From Lawsonibacter sp. (GTDB lineage Bacteria; Bacillota; Clostridia; Oscillospirales; Oscillospiraceae), in contig JAAWNI010000074.1 of assembly GCA_022798855.1 (NCBI GenBank), forward strand, positions 1 through 9,757: a stretch of 9,757 nt of DNA, read 5' to 3'. The stretch's first letter is position 1. Every line of letters starts with the position of its first letter. Below are positions 1 to 6,476 of this stretch, one piece after another. The notes beneath the pieces are model-generated. The model was not told the origin of the DNA and searched no databases. It saw only the letters and a list, made by a program, of their open reading frames with translations. The translations under genes and the position numbers were made by a program.

Positions 1-210
1 ATCCAAGGCGATGCCACCAACGAGCTGAACGCCAAGCTCTTCGAGGGCCGGGACCCCAACATGATCGCCTGGGCCGACCGCTACCTGAAGCAGGAGGGCC
101 GCCACACCGGCATCATGACGGTGGGCGCGGGCCACATGGTCGGCAACACCGGCGTGGTCCAGGGCTTGAAGGACCTGGGCTATGCGGTGGAGGTCATGCC
201 CCTCCCCTGA
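1..210 (+). CDS. TraB/GumN family protein, C-terminal fragment
   Basis: Only the last 69 codons are present; the gene begins upstream of the window and ends in TGA. The visible tail reads through RDPNMIAWADRYLKQEG, then GIMTVGAGHMVGNTGVV and ends LKDLGYAVEVMPLP. An Arg-X-X-X-Met helix followed by a beta strand, a Gly-His-Met/Leu-X-Gly turn and a closing Leu-X-X-X-Gly-Tyr-X-Val strand is the usual C-terminal signature of the TraB/GumN (PF01963) family. Members are thought to be Tiki-like metalloproteases, often lipoproteins or membrane-anchored; the substrate in bacteria is generally unknown. The N-terminal catalytic motif and any signal peptide lie outside the window, so activity and location cannot be judged. 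A strong terminator 38 bases downstream closes the transcript. The family call rests on motif memory over a short stretch. Confidence 0.8.
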   Translation: MQGDATNELNAKLFEGRDPNMIAWADRYLKQEGRHTGIMTVGAGHMVGNTGVVQGLKDLGYAVEVMPLP

Positions 211-247
211 GCGTACAGCGCGGATTCCACCGCCGGCCTTTTGACGC

Positions 248-276
248 CCCCCCTTTGGAAAAAGGGGGGCTTTTTT
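248..276 (+). terminator. Intrinsic terminator after the TraB/GumN gene
   Basis: CCCCCCTTT (248-256) pairs with AAAGGGGGG (261-269) around a GGAA tetraloop. This gives a 9-bp stem, followed at once by C and six T (271-276). It closes the upstream transcript and separates it from the promoter at 302-331. Confidence 0.9.
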
Positions 277-301
277 ATCCCTCTGATTTCCAGAAATGGG
301 A

Positions 302-331
302 TTGCATTGCCGGTTCGGTCTGTTGTATAAT
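302..331 (+). promoter_or_regulatory. Sigma-A-type promoter and leader of the hemerythrin-receiver gene
   Basis: A perfect -10 hexamer TATAAT lies at 326-331. The best -35 is TTGCAT (302-307) with an 18-bp spacer, so the -35 is weak. Predicted transcription would start near 338 and leave a leader of about 100 nt. In that leader CCGGGCC (376-382) can pair with GGCTCGG (392-398), with one G-U pair. I do not recognise a known riboswitch in it. The start codon at 439 has a strong Shine-Dalgarno site. Confidence 0.65.
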
Positions 332-438
332 AGCGGCAGACAGATTTGAAGATGGGAGAAATGTCAACAGAACATCCGGGCCGGAGGGTTAGGCTCGGGG
401 GAAGCAATATCATATAAATGGAACGGAGGAGATTTTAT

Positions 439-1794
439 ATGGATACCCAGTTCGAGTGGCGGGAGGAGTACAGCATCGGTGTGGACTCCATCGATCAGGA
501 GCACAAGCGGCTTTTCCGGATCATCAACAAGCTTTTCGACTTCAAAGAGGAGGAGAAGGACAACCAGTGGACCTGCCAGGAGGGGATCAAGTACTTCAAG
601 GGCCACGCGGTGAAGCACTTCGCCGACGAGGAGGCCTATATGGCATCCATCGGCTACGAGGGGCTGGAGCAGCACCGGCGGATCCATCAGGATTTCCGCA
701 AAAACATCCTCCCGGCGCTGGAGCAGGAGCTGGAGCGGACGGACTACTCCCAAGAGTCGATGGAGCACTTTTTGGGCATCTGCGCCGGGTGGCTGGTGGG
801 CCACACCCTCACCGAGGACAAGGCCATTACCGGGGCCGAGATGGGCACCTGGGAGCACCTCCTGCCCCAGGAGGAGCTGGAAGCCATGAAAAAGGTGATC
901 GTCCAGCTGGTGTTCGACATGTTCCGGCTGGAGTCCCAGGCCATCAGCGAGTCCTACGCCGGTGAGAAGTTCGGCCGGGGGGTGTACTACCGGCTGGTCT
1001 ACGGCGCCCGCCAGGAGGAGAAGCGGCTGGAGGTCATCCTGGTTTTTGAGGAAAAGCTGCTGATCAACACGGTGGGCAAGATACTGGGCATCAAGACCAA
1101 CAAGCTGGACGCCATGCTGGTCAACGCCGCCCGGTACACCGCCCGGCAGTTCGTGGGCCGGGTGATGGAGCACTTCCCCAACGACCCGCCCTATGAGCTG
1201 AAAGAGGAAAACCTTCTGTCTTATGAGCAGTTCCGCAAGGTCTTCGAGCGGGAGAAGCCCCAGGTCAGCCTGCTTTTCAACACAGGAGGGGCGGGATATT
1301 TCTCCTACTGCGTCATCGCCCCCCACCTGCTGGAAAAGGGCGTGGGGACCCCTCTGGAGATGGAAAATTCCATGGACGAGGTGGAAAAGTACCTGATGAA
1401 GCGGGAGGAGCAGGAGAAGGCCAGCCCGAAAAAGAAGATCCTCGTGGTGGACGACTCCCTCACCATCCGGCACGGGATGAAACAGCTCCTGGAGGGCGAT
1501 TACGAGGTGGCCCTGGCGGAGTCCGGGGTGGCGGCCATCCGGACCATCACCCTGAACCGGCCCGACCTGGTCCTGCTGGACTATGAAATGCCCATTGTGG
1601 ACGGCAAACAGACCTTGGAAATGCTCCGCTCGGAGAAGTCCTTTGAGGATATCCCCGTGATTTTCCTCACCGGACGGCGGGACACCACCACCATGATCCA
1701 GGTCATGCCCCTGAAACCGGCGGGCTATCTGTTGAAGGACTCCAAGCCCGCCGACCTGAAAAAGGAGATCGACGCCTTTTTTGCCAGCAAATAG
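439..1794 (+). CDS. Bacteriohemerythrin / CheX-like / receiver-domain fusion protein
   Basis: This is a 451-residue cytosolic protein with no signal peptide or membrane segment. Residues 1-132 are a bacteriohemerythrin: H22, H56 and H60-FAD-E64, H79-RRI-H83 and H122-TLTE-D127 are the expected ligands of a di-iron centre that binds O2 or NO. Residues about 150-310 (for example ILVFEEKLLINTVGKILGI and NAARYTARQFVGRVMEHF) look like the CheX/CheC phosphatase fold, but I do not see a clear ExxN catalytic pair, so this part is tentative. Residues about 332-451 are a receiver domain with the acidic pair D338/D339, phospho-acceptor D381 (in LLDYEMP), T411 and K433. No DNA-binding output follows, so it probably signals by protein contact, perhaps linking oxygen or NO to chemotaxis or phosphorelay. 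The ATG at 439 is preferred over the in-frame ATG at 418 because AGGAGA (427-432) lies 6 bases upstream, and the ATG at 418 would place that Shine-Dalgarno site inside the gene. It has its own promoter and terminator and no operon partner here. Confidence 0.88.
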   Translation: MDTQFEWREEYSIGVDSIDQEHKRLFRIINKLFDFKEEEKDNQWTCQEGIKYFKGHAVKHFADEEAYMASIGYEGLEQHRRIHQDFRKNILPALEQELERTDYSQESMEHFLGICAGWLVGHTLTEDKAITGAEMGTWEHLLPQEELEAMKKVIVQLVFDMFRLESQAISESYAGEKFGRGVYYRLVYGARQEEKRLEVILVFEEKLLINTVGKILGIKTNKLDAMLVNAARYTARQFVGRVMEHFPNDPPYELKEENLLSYEQFRKVFEREKPQVSLLFNTGGAGYFSYCVIAPHLLEKGVGTPLEMENSMDEVEKYLMKREEQEKASPKKKILVVDDSLTIRHGMKQLLEGDYEVALAESGVAAIRTITLNRPDLVLLDYEMPIVDGKQTLEMLRSEKSFEDIPVIFLTGRRDTTTMIQVMPLKPAGYLLKDSKPADLKKEIDAFFASK

Positions 1795-1838
1795 AACGCG
1801 TCCGCCACTTAAATCTGAAAATACCGACGGTACATTAT

Positions 1839-1873
1839 GCGGGCAGAGGTTTTACCCCTGCCCGCCCCCTTTT
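1839..1873 (+). terminator. Intrinsic terminator after the hemerythrin-receiver gene
   Basis: GCGGGCAG (1839-1846) pairs with CTGCCCGC (1858-1865). Two more G-C pairs form inside after one A-C mismatch, with a TTTTA loop. The stem is followed by CCCC and four T (1870-1873). The T tract is short and offset, so efficiency is uncertain, but nothing else in this region would stop the transcript before the repeats. Confidence 0.65.
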
Positions 1874-1884
1874 GGAGGTAAAAG

Positions 1885-2028
1885 GGAATCCCCCAGTCAC
1901 CGCCTTTGGCGGTGCCAGCCCCCTTTAGCAAGGGGGCCTTTTGGAGCAGGACTGGGGCCTTCAAGCACCAAAGCCTCCCTTGCCAAAGGGAGGGGGACCG
2001 CCGCCGAAGGCGGTGGTGGAGGGATTCC
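1885..2028. repeat. Palindrome-rich MITE-like repeat, copy 1
   Basis: This 144-bp element is bounded by inverted ends (GGAATCCCCCA and TGGAGGGATTCC). It contains a chain of hairpins: CACCGCC-ttt-GGCGGTG (1898-1914), CCCCCTT-tagc-AAGGGGG, CCTCCCTT-gcca-AAGGGAGG (1974-1993) and ACCGCC-gccgaa-GGCGGT. Two other copies in this window keep the same hairpin order. It encodes nothing convincing; open frames through it are by-products of GC-rich palindromes. No target-site duplication or transposase is visible, so mobility in trans is inference. Confidence 0.85.
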
Positions 2029-2135
2029 GTTTACAGGGAATCTGTAGGGCGCAGCGACCCCGGCGCGCCGTTCTTTGGTGGTATCCGTTCTCTGGCGGCA
2101 AAGGGATTCCGTTTACAGGAAGACCGCCGATAAAA

Positions 2136-2278
2136 GGAAATCCCCCAGTCACGGCTACGCCGTGCCAGCCCCCTTTAGCAAGGGGGCCTTTTGGAGCAGG
2201 ACTGGGGCCCTCAAGCACCAAAGCCTCCCTTGCCAAAGGGAGGGAGACCGCCGCCGAAGGCGGTGGTGGAGGGATTCC
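2136..2278. repeat. Palindrome-rich MITE-like repeat, copy 2
   Basis: This 143-bp element has ends GGAAATCCCCC and GGAGGGATTCC. It is nearly identical to copy 1 except for the first hairpin, which here is CACGGC-tac-GCCGTG (2150-2164). That stem is 6 bp rather than 7, with different bases, and is still perfectly paired. The remaining hairpins match copy 1 apart from single transitions. Confidence 0.85.
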
Positions 2279-2398
2279 GTTTACAGGGAATCTGTAGGGC
2301 GCGGCGACCCCGGCGCGCCGTTCTCTGACGGTATCCGCTCTCTGGCGGCAAAGGGATTCCGTATCCTCAGAATCCCCCGCCCCTCCAAGCAAAAGCCC

Positions 2399-2427
2399 TT
2401 GCTTTTTCCTCGTGGGTGTGGTATGCT
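2399..2427 (+). promoter_or_regulatory. Promoter of the RCC1-SLH gene
   Basis: TTGCTT (2399-2404), a 17-bp spacer and TATGCT (2422-2427), with TGG directly in front giving an extended -10. Predicted start is near 2434. The 5' arm of the leader inverted repeat (2424-2434) overlaps the -10 and the start site. The AT-rich stem-loop just upstream (AAAAGC-CCTT-GCTTTT, 2391-2406) overlaps the -35. Confidence 0.6.
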
Positions 2428-2472
2428 TAATCGTGTACGAAACAGGATTTTCCAAGGCGTAACGATTAAGTA
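2424..2472 (+). promoter_or_regulatory. Leader inverted repeat upstream of the RCC1-SLH gene
   Basis: CTTAATCGT (2426-2434) and ACGATTAAG (2462-2470) are perfect inverted repeats 27 bases apart, extendable to 11 pairs (2424-2434 with 2462-2472) with a G-T pair. The first arm is also part of TCGT-gt-ACGA (2431-2440), which would compete with the longer pairing. The 3' arm ends 4 bases before the Shine-Dalgarno AGGAGG (2475-2480). Because the first arm sits at the -10 and the start site, it may act as an operator in DNA rather than as a full stem in RNA. Confidence 0.45.
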
Positions 2473-2490
2473 GAAGGAGGAAAAGGAGAT

Positions 2491-4245
2491 ATGAGGAAAA
2501 GAGGAACCGCCCTGGCGCTGGCTTTGGCGCTGTTGGGGGCGCTGGCCCTTCCAGCCGCCGCCCACGACACAAGACGGCCGGGACAGGGCAACCGAATCAG
2601 CGCGGGGACCTACTACTCCGGCTATGTGGACCCGGACGGCGGGCTCTGGATGTGGGGCCGGGGTGATGATGGAGAGCTGGGCGACGGCATCAGCGGCGAT
2701 CGTGATATCCAGACCGTGCCTGTCAAGGTGCTGGACAACGTGGTGTCGGTCAGCGCCAGTGAGGGAGGCGACGACGGAGGTATGTACACCGCCGCCCTCC
2801 AGGCCGACGGCTCTCTCTGGACCTGGGGGAACGCCTGGGGCGGACTGCTGGGCAACGGCGGCGGCGGAAACGCGGTAGGCGGATGGGTCGAGGAGTGCCA
2901 GAATGTCCCGGTAAAGATTCTGGACGATGTGGCCGCCGTCAGCTGCGGCCGGAGCAGTGCCGCCGCCGTCAAAACTGACGGCTCTCTTTGGATGTGGGGG
3001 CCGGTGTACCTGGATGGATTTATACGCGTCCACACTACTCCAATCAAGGTGATGGACGATGTGGCCGCTGTTGACTGCGGCTATCTCAACACGGCTGTCA
3101 TCAAAACAGACGGCTCCCTCTGGGCCTGGGGGGCATCCGTTATGGTTGGAAACGGCTATGAGGGAAATACCACAATGGGGTCTAAGCTGCATCAGACCAT
3201 CCCGGTAAAGCTCTTGGATGATGTAGCGGCTGTCAGCTGTGGAAGCAGCTTCTCCGCCGCCATTAAAACCGACGGCTCCCTCTGGACCTGGGGCACAAAT
3301 GAATACTCCCAGCTGGGCGTCGCGGGCGGTGGAGATACCACCATCGAGGGGCTTACATTCCAAAGCGTTCCAGCGAAGATTATGGAGAATGCAGCCGCTG
3401 TCAGCTGCGGCTATGGGAACATAGCCGTGGTCAAGACAGATGGAACCCTCTGGACCTGGGGCTGGAACGAGTACGGCCAGGTGGGCAACGGTGAGAAGGG
3501 AGAGGGGAGCGGCGGCTGGCGGGGCCTGATCCAGGAAACCCCTGTGAAGGTGCTGGACAATGTTTCCGCCGTCAGCTGTAGTATGAGCCATATGCTGGCC
3601 ACAAAAACCGATGGAACACTTTGGACTTGGGGCACGAATTTGGGGGGCACAGCAGACCTGGATAGCACTACGATTACCCGCCCCGCTCAGGTGCTCATCA
3701 ACCGCCAGGCCCCCGACCCCGCCCCCTCCGGCGGGAATAAGTTCACCGACGTGAAAGAGTCGAACTGGTTCTATCAACAGGTCCAGTGGGCGGTGGAGCG
3801 GGAGATCACCACCGGCACCATGGAGACGGCCTTCTCCCCCAACAAGGACTGCACTGTGGCGGAGATACTCATGTTCCTGTACCGGGCCTATGGCTCGCCC
3901 CAGACCGGCGGGGCCAACCCCTTCTCCAACCTGAACGGAACGGAGTGGTACGCCGCCCCCGCCCTCTGGGCTTACGAGCGGGGCCTGATTGACGGGGGCG
4001 CATTCAACGCTTCCGCCCTGTGCACCCGCGCTATGGTGGTGGAGTACCTGTGGAAGCTGGCGGGCAGCCCCTCCGCCGCCGTGGCCCACTTCGACGACGT
4101 GCCCGGCTCCGCCAGCTTCACCCGGGCCGTGAACTGGGCGGTGGAGAACGGCGTTACCGCCGGCGTGGCCCCTGGGCGCTTCGGCCCCGACATGGTCTGC
4201 ACCCGCGCCCAGATTGTCACCTTCCTGTACAGCGCCTTGGCCTGA
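2491..4245 (+). CDS. Secreted RCC1-repeat beta-propeller protein with three SLH domains
   Basis: 584 residues. A Sec signal peptide spans residues 1-24: basic MRKRG, a Leu/Ala core, then PAAA before HD. Residues about 30-400 contain seven G-S/T-L-W-x-W-G motifs (first at 50-56: GGLWMWG), spaced mostly by about 50-60 residues. They alternate with P-x-K-x-L-D-D-V-A-A-V-S-C-G segments, the pattern of an RCC1-type (alpha-tubulin suppressor-like) seven-bladed propeller. A Pro/Gly-rich linker (about 403-417) leads to three SLH domains from F418 onward (FTDV..WFYQQVQWAVE; WYAAPALWAYERG; FTRAVNWAVENGV), each ending in a Cys-Thr-x-Ala helix (CTVAE, CTRAM, CTRAQ). SLH domains usually bind secondary cell-wall polymer, so the protein should be displayed on the cell surface. 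The propeller is probably a binding module; its ligand is unknown. AGGAGG at 2475-2480 sets the start. It is a monocistronic unit that converges on yloV. Confidence 0.92.
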   Translation: MRKRGTALALALALLGALALPAAAHDTRRPGQGNRISAGTYYSGYVDPDGGLWMWGRGDDGELGDGISGDRDIQTVPVKVLDNVVSVSASEGGDDGGMYTAALQADGSLWTWGNAWGGLLGNGGGGNAVGGWVEECQNVPVKILDDVAAVSCGRSSAAAVKTDGSLWMWGPVYLDGFIRVHTTPIKVMDDVAAVDCGYLNTAVIKTDGSLWAWGASVMVGNGYEGNTTMGSKLHQTIPVKLLDDVAAVSCGSSFSAAIKTDGSLWTWGTNEYSQLGVAGGGDTTIEGLTFQSVPAKIMENAAAVSCGYGNIAVVKTDGTLWTWGWNEYGQVGNGEKGEGSGGWRGLIQETPVKVLDNVSAVSCSMSHMLATKTDGTLWTWGTNLGGTADLDSTTITRPAQVLINRQAPDPAPSGGNKFTDVKESNWFYQQVQWAVEREITTGTMETAFSPNKDCTVAEILMFLYRAYGSPQTGGANPFSNLNGTEWYAAPALWAYERGLIDGGAFNASALCTRAMVVEYLWKLAGSPSAAVAHFDDVPGSASFTRAVNWAVENGVTAGVAPGRFGPDMVCTRAQIVTFLYSALA

Positions 4246-4253
4246 ACAAAAAC

Positions 4254-4283
4254 AGCCCGCTCCCCAATGGGAGCGGGCTTTCT
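4254..4283. terminator. Bidirectional terminator between the RCC1-SLH gene and yloV
   Basis: AGCCCGCTCCC (4254-4264) pairs with GGGAGCGGGCT (4269-4279) around a CAAT loop, an 11-bp perfect stem. On the plus strand it is followed by TTTCT. On the minus strand the complement of the ACAAAAAC tract just upstream gives a GTTTTTGT run. It therefore serves both convergent genes, ending 8 bases after the RCC1-SLH stop and starting 5 bases beyond the yloV stop. Confidence 0.92.
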
Positions 4284-4288
4284 GCCGC

Positions 4289-5974
4289 CTATTCGGCGGA
4301 AATCATGAAGTAGTAAACCGGCTGGCCGCCGGCCAGGAGGGTGATTTCAGCGCTGGGGCAGGCGGCGGCGAAAATTTTCTCGGCTTCCTGGGCCTGCTCC
4401 TCAGAGACATCCTCGCCATAGAAGATGGAAATAAACTCGGCGTTCTGGTGGGCGTCCGACCGGGCCAGACGGTCTAAAATGGCGGACAGGTCCTGGTCGG
4501 TGCCGAAGAGCTGGTGCTCCTCCAGGGCCAGATAGTCCCCCTGATGGATGGCGAAGCCGTCGAAATCGGAGTCCCGGGCGGCGTAAGTGACCTCGCTGGT
4601 GCGGACGTTGGCGAAGCCCTCGGCCATGGCGGCGGTGTTGTCCTCCTCGCTGGAGTCCGGGTCGGCGCACAGCATGGCGGAGATGCCCTGGGGCACCGTC
4701 TTGGTGGGCAGGACCACCACCTTTTTGTCCTCGCACAGGGGGATGGTCTGCTCCGCGGCCATGATGATGTTTTTGTTGTTGGGCAGGACATAGACGATCT
4801 CCGCCGGGGTGGCGTCGATGGCCTTGAGGATATCCTGGGTGGAGGGGTTCATGGTCTGTCCGCCGCCCACCAGGCCGTCCACCCCCAGGTCCTGGAACAC
4901 GGCTTCCAGCCCGGCCCCGGCGCACACCGCCACATAACCGAACTTCTTCTCCGGGGCCGCGTGGACGGGGGCGGCGCTCTTCTCCAGCTCCTCCTCCACG
5001 GCTTCCAGGTCGTCAGTGCTCTGGACATGCTTGCCGGCGGCCAAATCCTCGGCCTGGGTGCGCATGTTCTCGATTTTCGCCAGCTCCAGCACGCCGTACT
5101 TCTGGGCCTCGTTCAGGGCGCTGCCGGGGGTGTTGGTGTGGACGTGGACCTTAAAGGCCTCGTCGTCCTCGCCGATGACCAGGCTGTCGCCGATGGAATT
5201 GAGGTAGGCCCGGAAGGGCTCCAGGTCGGCATTCTCCTTGAACTTCCGGACGATGAACACCGTGTCGAAGGCAAAGGTGATGTCCTCCACGCTGACTGCT
5301 TCGAAATCGGCCTTGTCGTTGGGGGCGGACCCCTCCGCGCCGGCGTCCTCGGGCATGGGCAGGCCCCGGACCTCGTCCAGCATCCCCTGGAGGATGACCA
5401 GAAAGCCCTTGCCGCCGGCGTCCACCACGCCGGCCTTTTTCAGCACCGGGTTCTGGTCGATGGTGTGGGCCAGCGCTTCCTGGCCCTCCTGGATGGCGGC
5501 TTCCAGCACGCCCTCGAAGGAGCCGTCCTCTCTGGCCTGCCCGGCGGCGCGGGCGGCGGCCAGCCGGGAGACGGTGAGGATGGTGCCCTCGGCGGGCTTC
5601 ATCACGGCCTTGTAGGCGGCGGCTACCCCGAAGTCCAGGGCGATGGCCAGGTCCCGGCCGTCCATCGTCTCCTTCTCCTTGATGGCCTTGGAGAAGCCCC
5701 GGAACAGCAGGGACAGGATCACCCCGGAGTTGCCCCGGGCCCCCCGGAGCAGGGCGGAGGCGGTGCCCCCGGCGGCCTGGCCCACGGTGTCGTAGTGCTT
5801 TTTGCGCATCTCGGCGGCGGCGGCCCCGATGGTGAGGGTCATGTTGGTGCCGGTGTCGCCGTCGGGGACGGGGAAGACGTTCAAGTCGTTGATGGGCTGT
5901 TTCTGGGCGTTGATGGCGGCGTGGGCGTGGATGATCATCCGCTGAAAGACCGCCGCGTCGATATTTTGTACCAT
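4289..5974 (-). CDS. yloV: DhaL/DegV-like protein YloV, FakA-type fatty acid kinase subunit
   Basis: 561 residues, close to the roughly 550 of YloV/FakA homologues. The N-terminal DhaL (Dak2) domain, residues about 1-200, has the nucleotide/Mg signature LNVFPVPDGDTGTNM with D38 and D40, then RGARGNSGVILS. The C-terminal half holds the FakA-specific domain (FGYVAVCAGAGLEAVFQDLG; GGGQTMNPSTQDILKAI; VYVLPNNKNIIMAAEQ; VVVLPTKTVPQGI). In other Firmicutes FakA phosphorylates fatty acids held by DegV-family FakB proteins, feeding exogenous acyl chains into phospholipid synthesis; no FakB gene is in the window. The ATG at 5974 is chosen because AAAGGAA lies about 10 bases upstream and because homologues begin just before this point. 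An in-frame TTG at 5998 is less likely. It lies 28 bases after yloU, the usual yloU-yloV order, and should share its promoter. It ends in TAG at the shared terminator. Confidence 0.95.
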   Translation of the reverse strand: MVQNIDAAVFQRMIIHAHAAINAQKQPINDLNVFPVPDGDTGTNMTLTIGAAAAEMRKKHYDTVGQAAGGTASALLRGARGNSGVILSLLFRGFSKAIKEKETMDGRDLAIALDFGVAAAYKAVMKPAEGTILTVSRLAAARAAGQAREDGSFEGVLEAAIQEGQEALAHTIDQNPVLKKAGVVDAGGKGFLVILQGMLDEVRGLPMPEDAGAEGSAPNDKADFEAVSVEDITFAFDTVFIVRKFKENADLEPFRAYLNSIGDSLVIGEDDEAFKVHVHTNTPGSALNEAQKYGVLELAKIENMRTQAEDLAAGKHVQSTDDLEAVEEELEKSAAPVHAAPEKKFGYVAVCAGAGLEAVFQDLGVDGLVGGGQTMNPSTQDILKAIDATPAEIVYVLPNNKNIIMAAEQTIPLCEDKKVVVLPTKTVPQGISAMLCADPDSSEEDNTAAMAEGFANVRTSEVTYAARDSDFDGFAIHQGDYLALEEHQLFGTDQDLSAILDRLARSDAHQNAEFISIFYGEDVSEEQAQEAEKIFAAACPSAEITLLAGGQPVYYFMISAE

Positions 5975-6002
5975 AGTCGGCAAATTCCTTTCTACCAAAT
6001 GA

Positions 6003-6350
6003 TCAGAAGCGCATGGAGTCTACGCAGACATCCACCGAAGCGACCTCCACCCCGGTGGTCTTGCTGACCACATAGCGCACCTCGCTCATAATGGACCGGC
6101 AGACCGCCATGAGGTTGACCCCGTTCTCCACGATGATGTGCAGCTCGATGGAGACGGTGCCGCCGGCGTTGTAGTACACCTTGACGCCCTTGGACATGGA
6201 CTCCCGCTTCAGCAGGTGGACCAGCCCGTCGGTGGTGGACCGCACCGCCATGCCCTTCACCCCGTAGCAGTTGGTGGCGGCGCTGCCGGTCACCGTGGTG
6301 AATACGTCGCTGCTGATGCGGATCTCGCCCAGCTCGTTTTCCAGTTTCAT
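6003..6350 (-). CDS. yloU: Asp23/Gls24 family envelope stress protein YloU
   Basis: 115 residues, typical for the Asp23/Gls24 (DUF322) family. It shows the expected pattern: ELGEIRISSDVFTTVTGSAA, then CYGVKGMAV, a Gly-Val-Lys-Val-Tyr strand, VSIELHIIVENGVNL and a closing SEVRYVVSKTTGVEVASVDV. The family is soluble and often membrane-associated through partners. It is linked to cell-envelope stress and, as YloU, sits in front of yloV in many Firmicutes. The exact function of YloU is not established. AAGGAAGG lies about 9 bases upstream of the ATG. A strong promoter is at 6409-6437 on the same strand, so this is the first gene of a two-gene operon with yloV. Confidence 0.93.
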   Translation of the reverse strand: MKLENELGEIRISSDVFTTVTGSAATNCYGVKGMAVRSTTDGLVHLLKRESMSKGVKVYYNAGGTVSIELHIIVENGVNLMAVCRSIMSEVRYVVSKTTGVEVASVDVCVDSMRF

Positions 6351-6408
6351 AGGAAATTACCTTCCTTTCAGTCAGGATGGGGGGACTCATATTATATATA
6401 CATTTTAT

Positions 6409-6437
6409 ATTGTATTCGATTTTCCTGAAAAATACAA
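6409..6437 (-). promoter_or_regulatory. Promoter of the yloU-yloV operon
   Basis: Reading the minus strand: TTGTAT (6437-6432), a 17-bp spacer and TACAAT (6414-6409). A second possible -10, TATAAT, lies a little further downstream with a poorer -35 (TCGAAT). The region 6385-6435 is strikingly AT-rich against the GC-rich surroundings. The leader to the yloU ATG is about 50 nt. Confidence 0.7.
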
Positions 6438-6476
6438 GCCTAAAGTTTCTGGGATGAGGGAGCCTGTTCAGGATAA

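Larger units (their letters stand above)
1885..2362. repeat. Tandem duplication (period 250-252 bp) containing two repeat copies
   Basis: The segment 1885-2112 is repeated at 2136-2362. Each unit holds one MITE-like element plus about 84 bp of shared flank (TCTGTAGGGCGC..GGCGCGCCG..GGCGGCAAAGGGATTCCGT). From 1912 onward the copies differ at seven positions, all transitions (for example t1960/c2210, g1995/a2245, t2088/c2338). A 17-mer, GGGATTCCGTTTACAGG, occurs at 2021, 2103 and 2271 and in shortened form at 2353. It could have served as the homology for duplication by recombination or slippage. Apart from this, the 696-bp gap 1795-2490 holds only the upstream terminator and the promoter and leader of the next gene. 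Confidence 0.9.

Noticed and set aside
364..1473. 369-aa minus-strand frame
   Set aside because: Antisense to the hemerythrin-receiver gene, whose iron ligands and phospho-acceptor motifs are intact on the plus strand.
1885..2362. CRISPR array
   Set aside because: There are only two long units of about 250 bp with shared rather than unique intervening sequence; no 25-40 bp repeats with spacers and no cas genes.
2387..2407. Intrinsic terminator upstream of the RCC1-SLH gene
   Set aside because: AAGCAA/TTGCTT or AAAAGC/GCTTTT stems are weak and AT-rich, and the same bases supply the -35 of the promoter. No transcript clearly needs ending there.
1781..2572. Several open frames through the repeat region, on both strands
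   Set aside because: They cross the hairpins, repeat the same peptide in each duplicate, and lack Shine-Dalgarno sites and known domains.
2281..4089. 602-aa open frame on the minus strand
   Set aside because: It lies antisense to the RCC1-SLH gene and its repeated composition mirrors the blades. It has no domain signature and no Shine-Dalgarno site, and the plus strand has a signal peptide, RCC1 and SLH motifs. Open frames like this are expected in GC-rich repetitive DNA.
5975..5998. Upstream TTG start for yloV
   Set aside because: It would add eight residues that include the Shine-Dalgarno region; the ATG at 5974 has correct spacing and fits the family's usual N-terminus.
4514..6067. 517-aa open frame on the plus strand
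   Set aside because: Antisense to yloV and rich in Gly/His/Val/Leu as a complement artefact; yloV on the other strand is a clear family member with a Shine-Dalgarno site and an operon partner.
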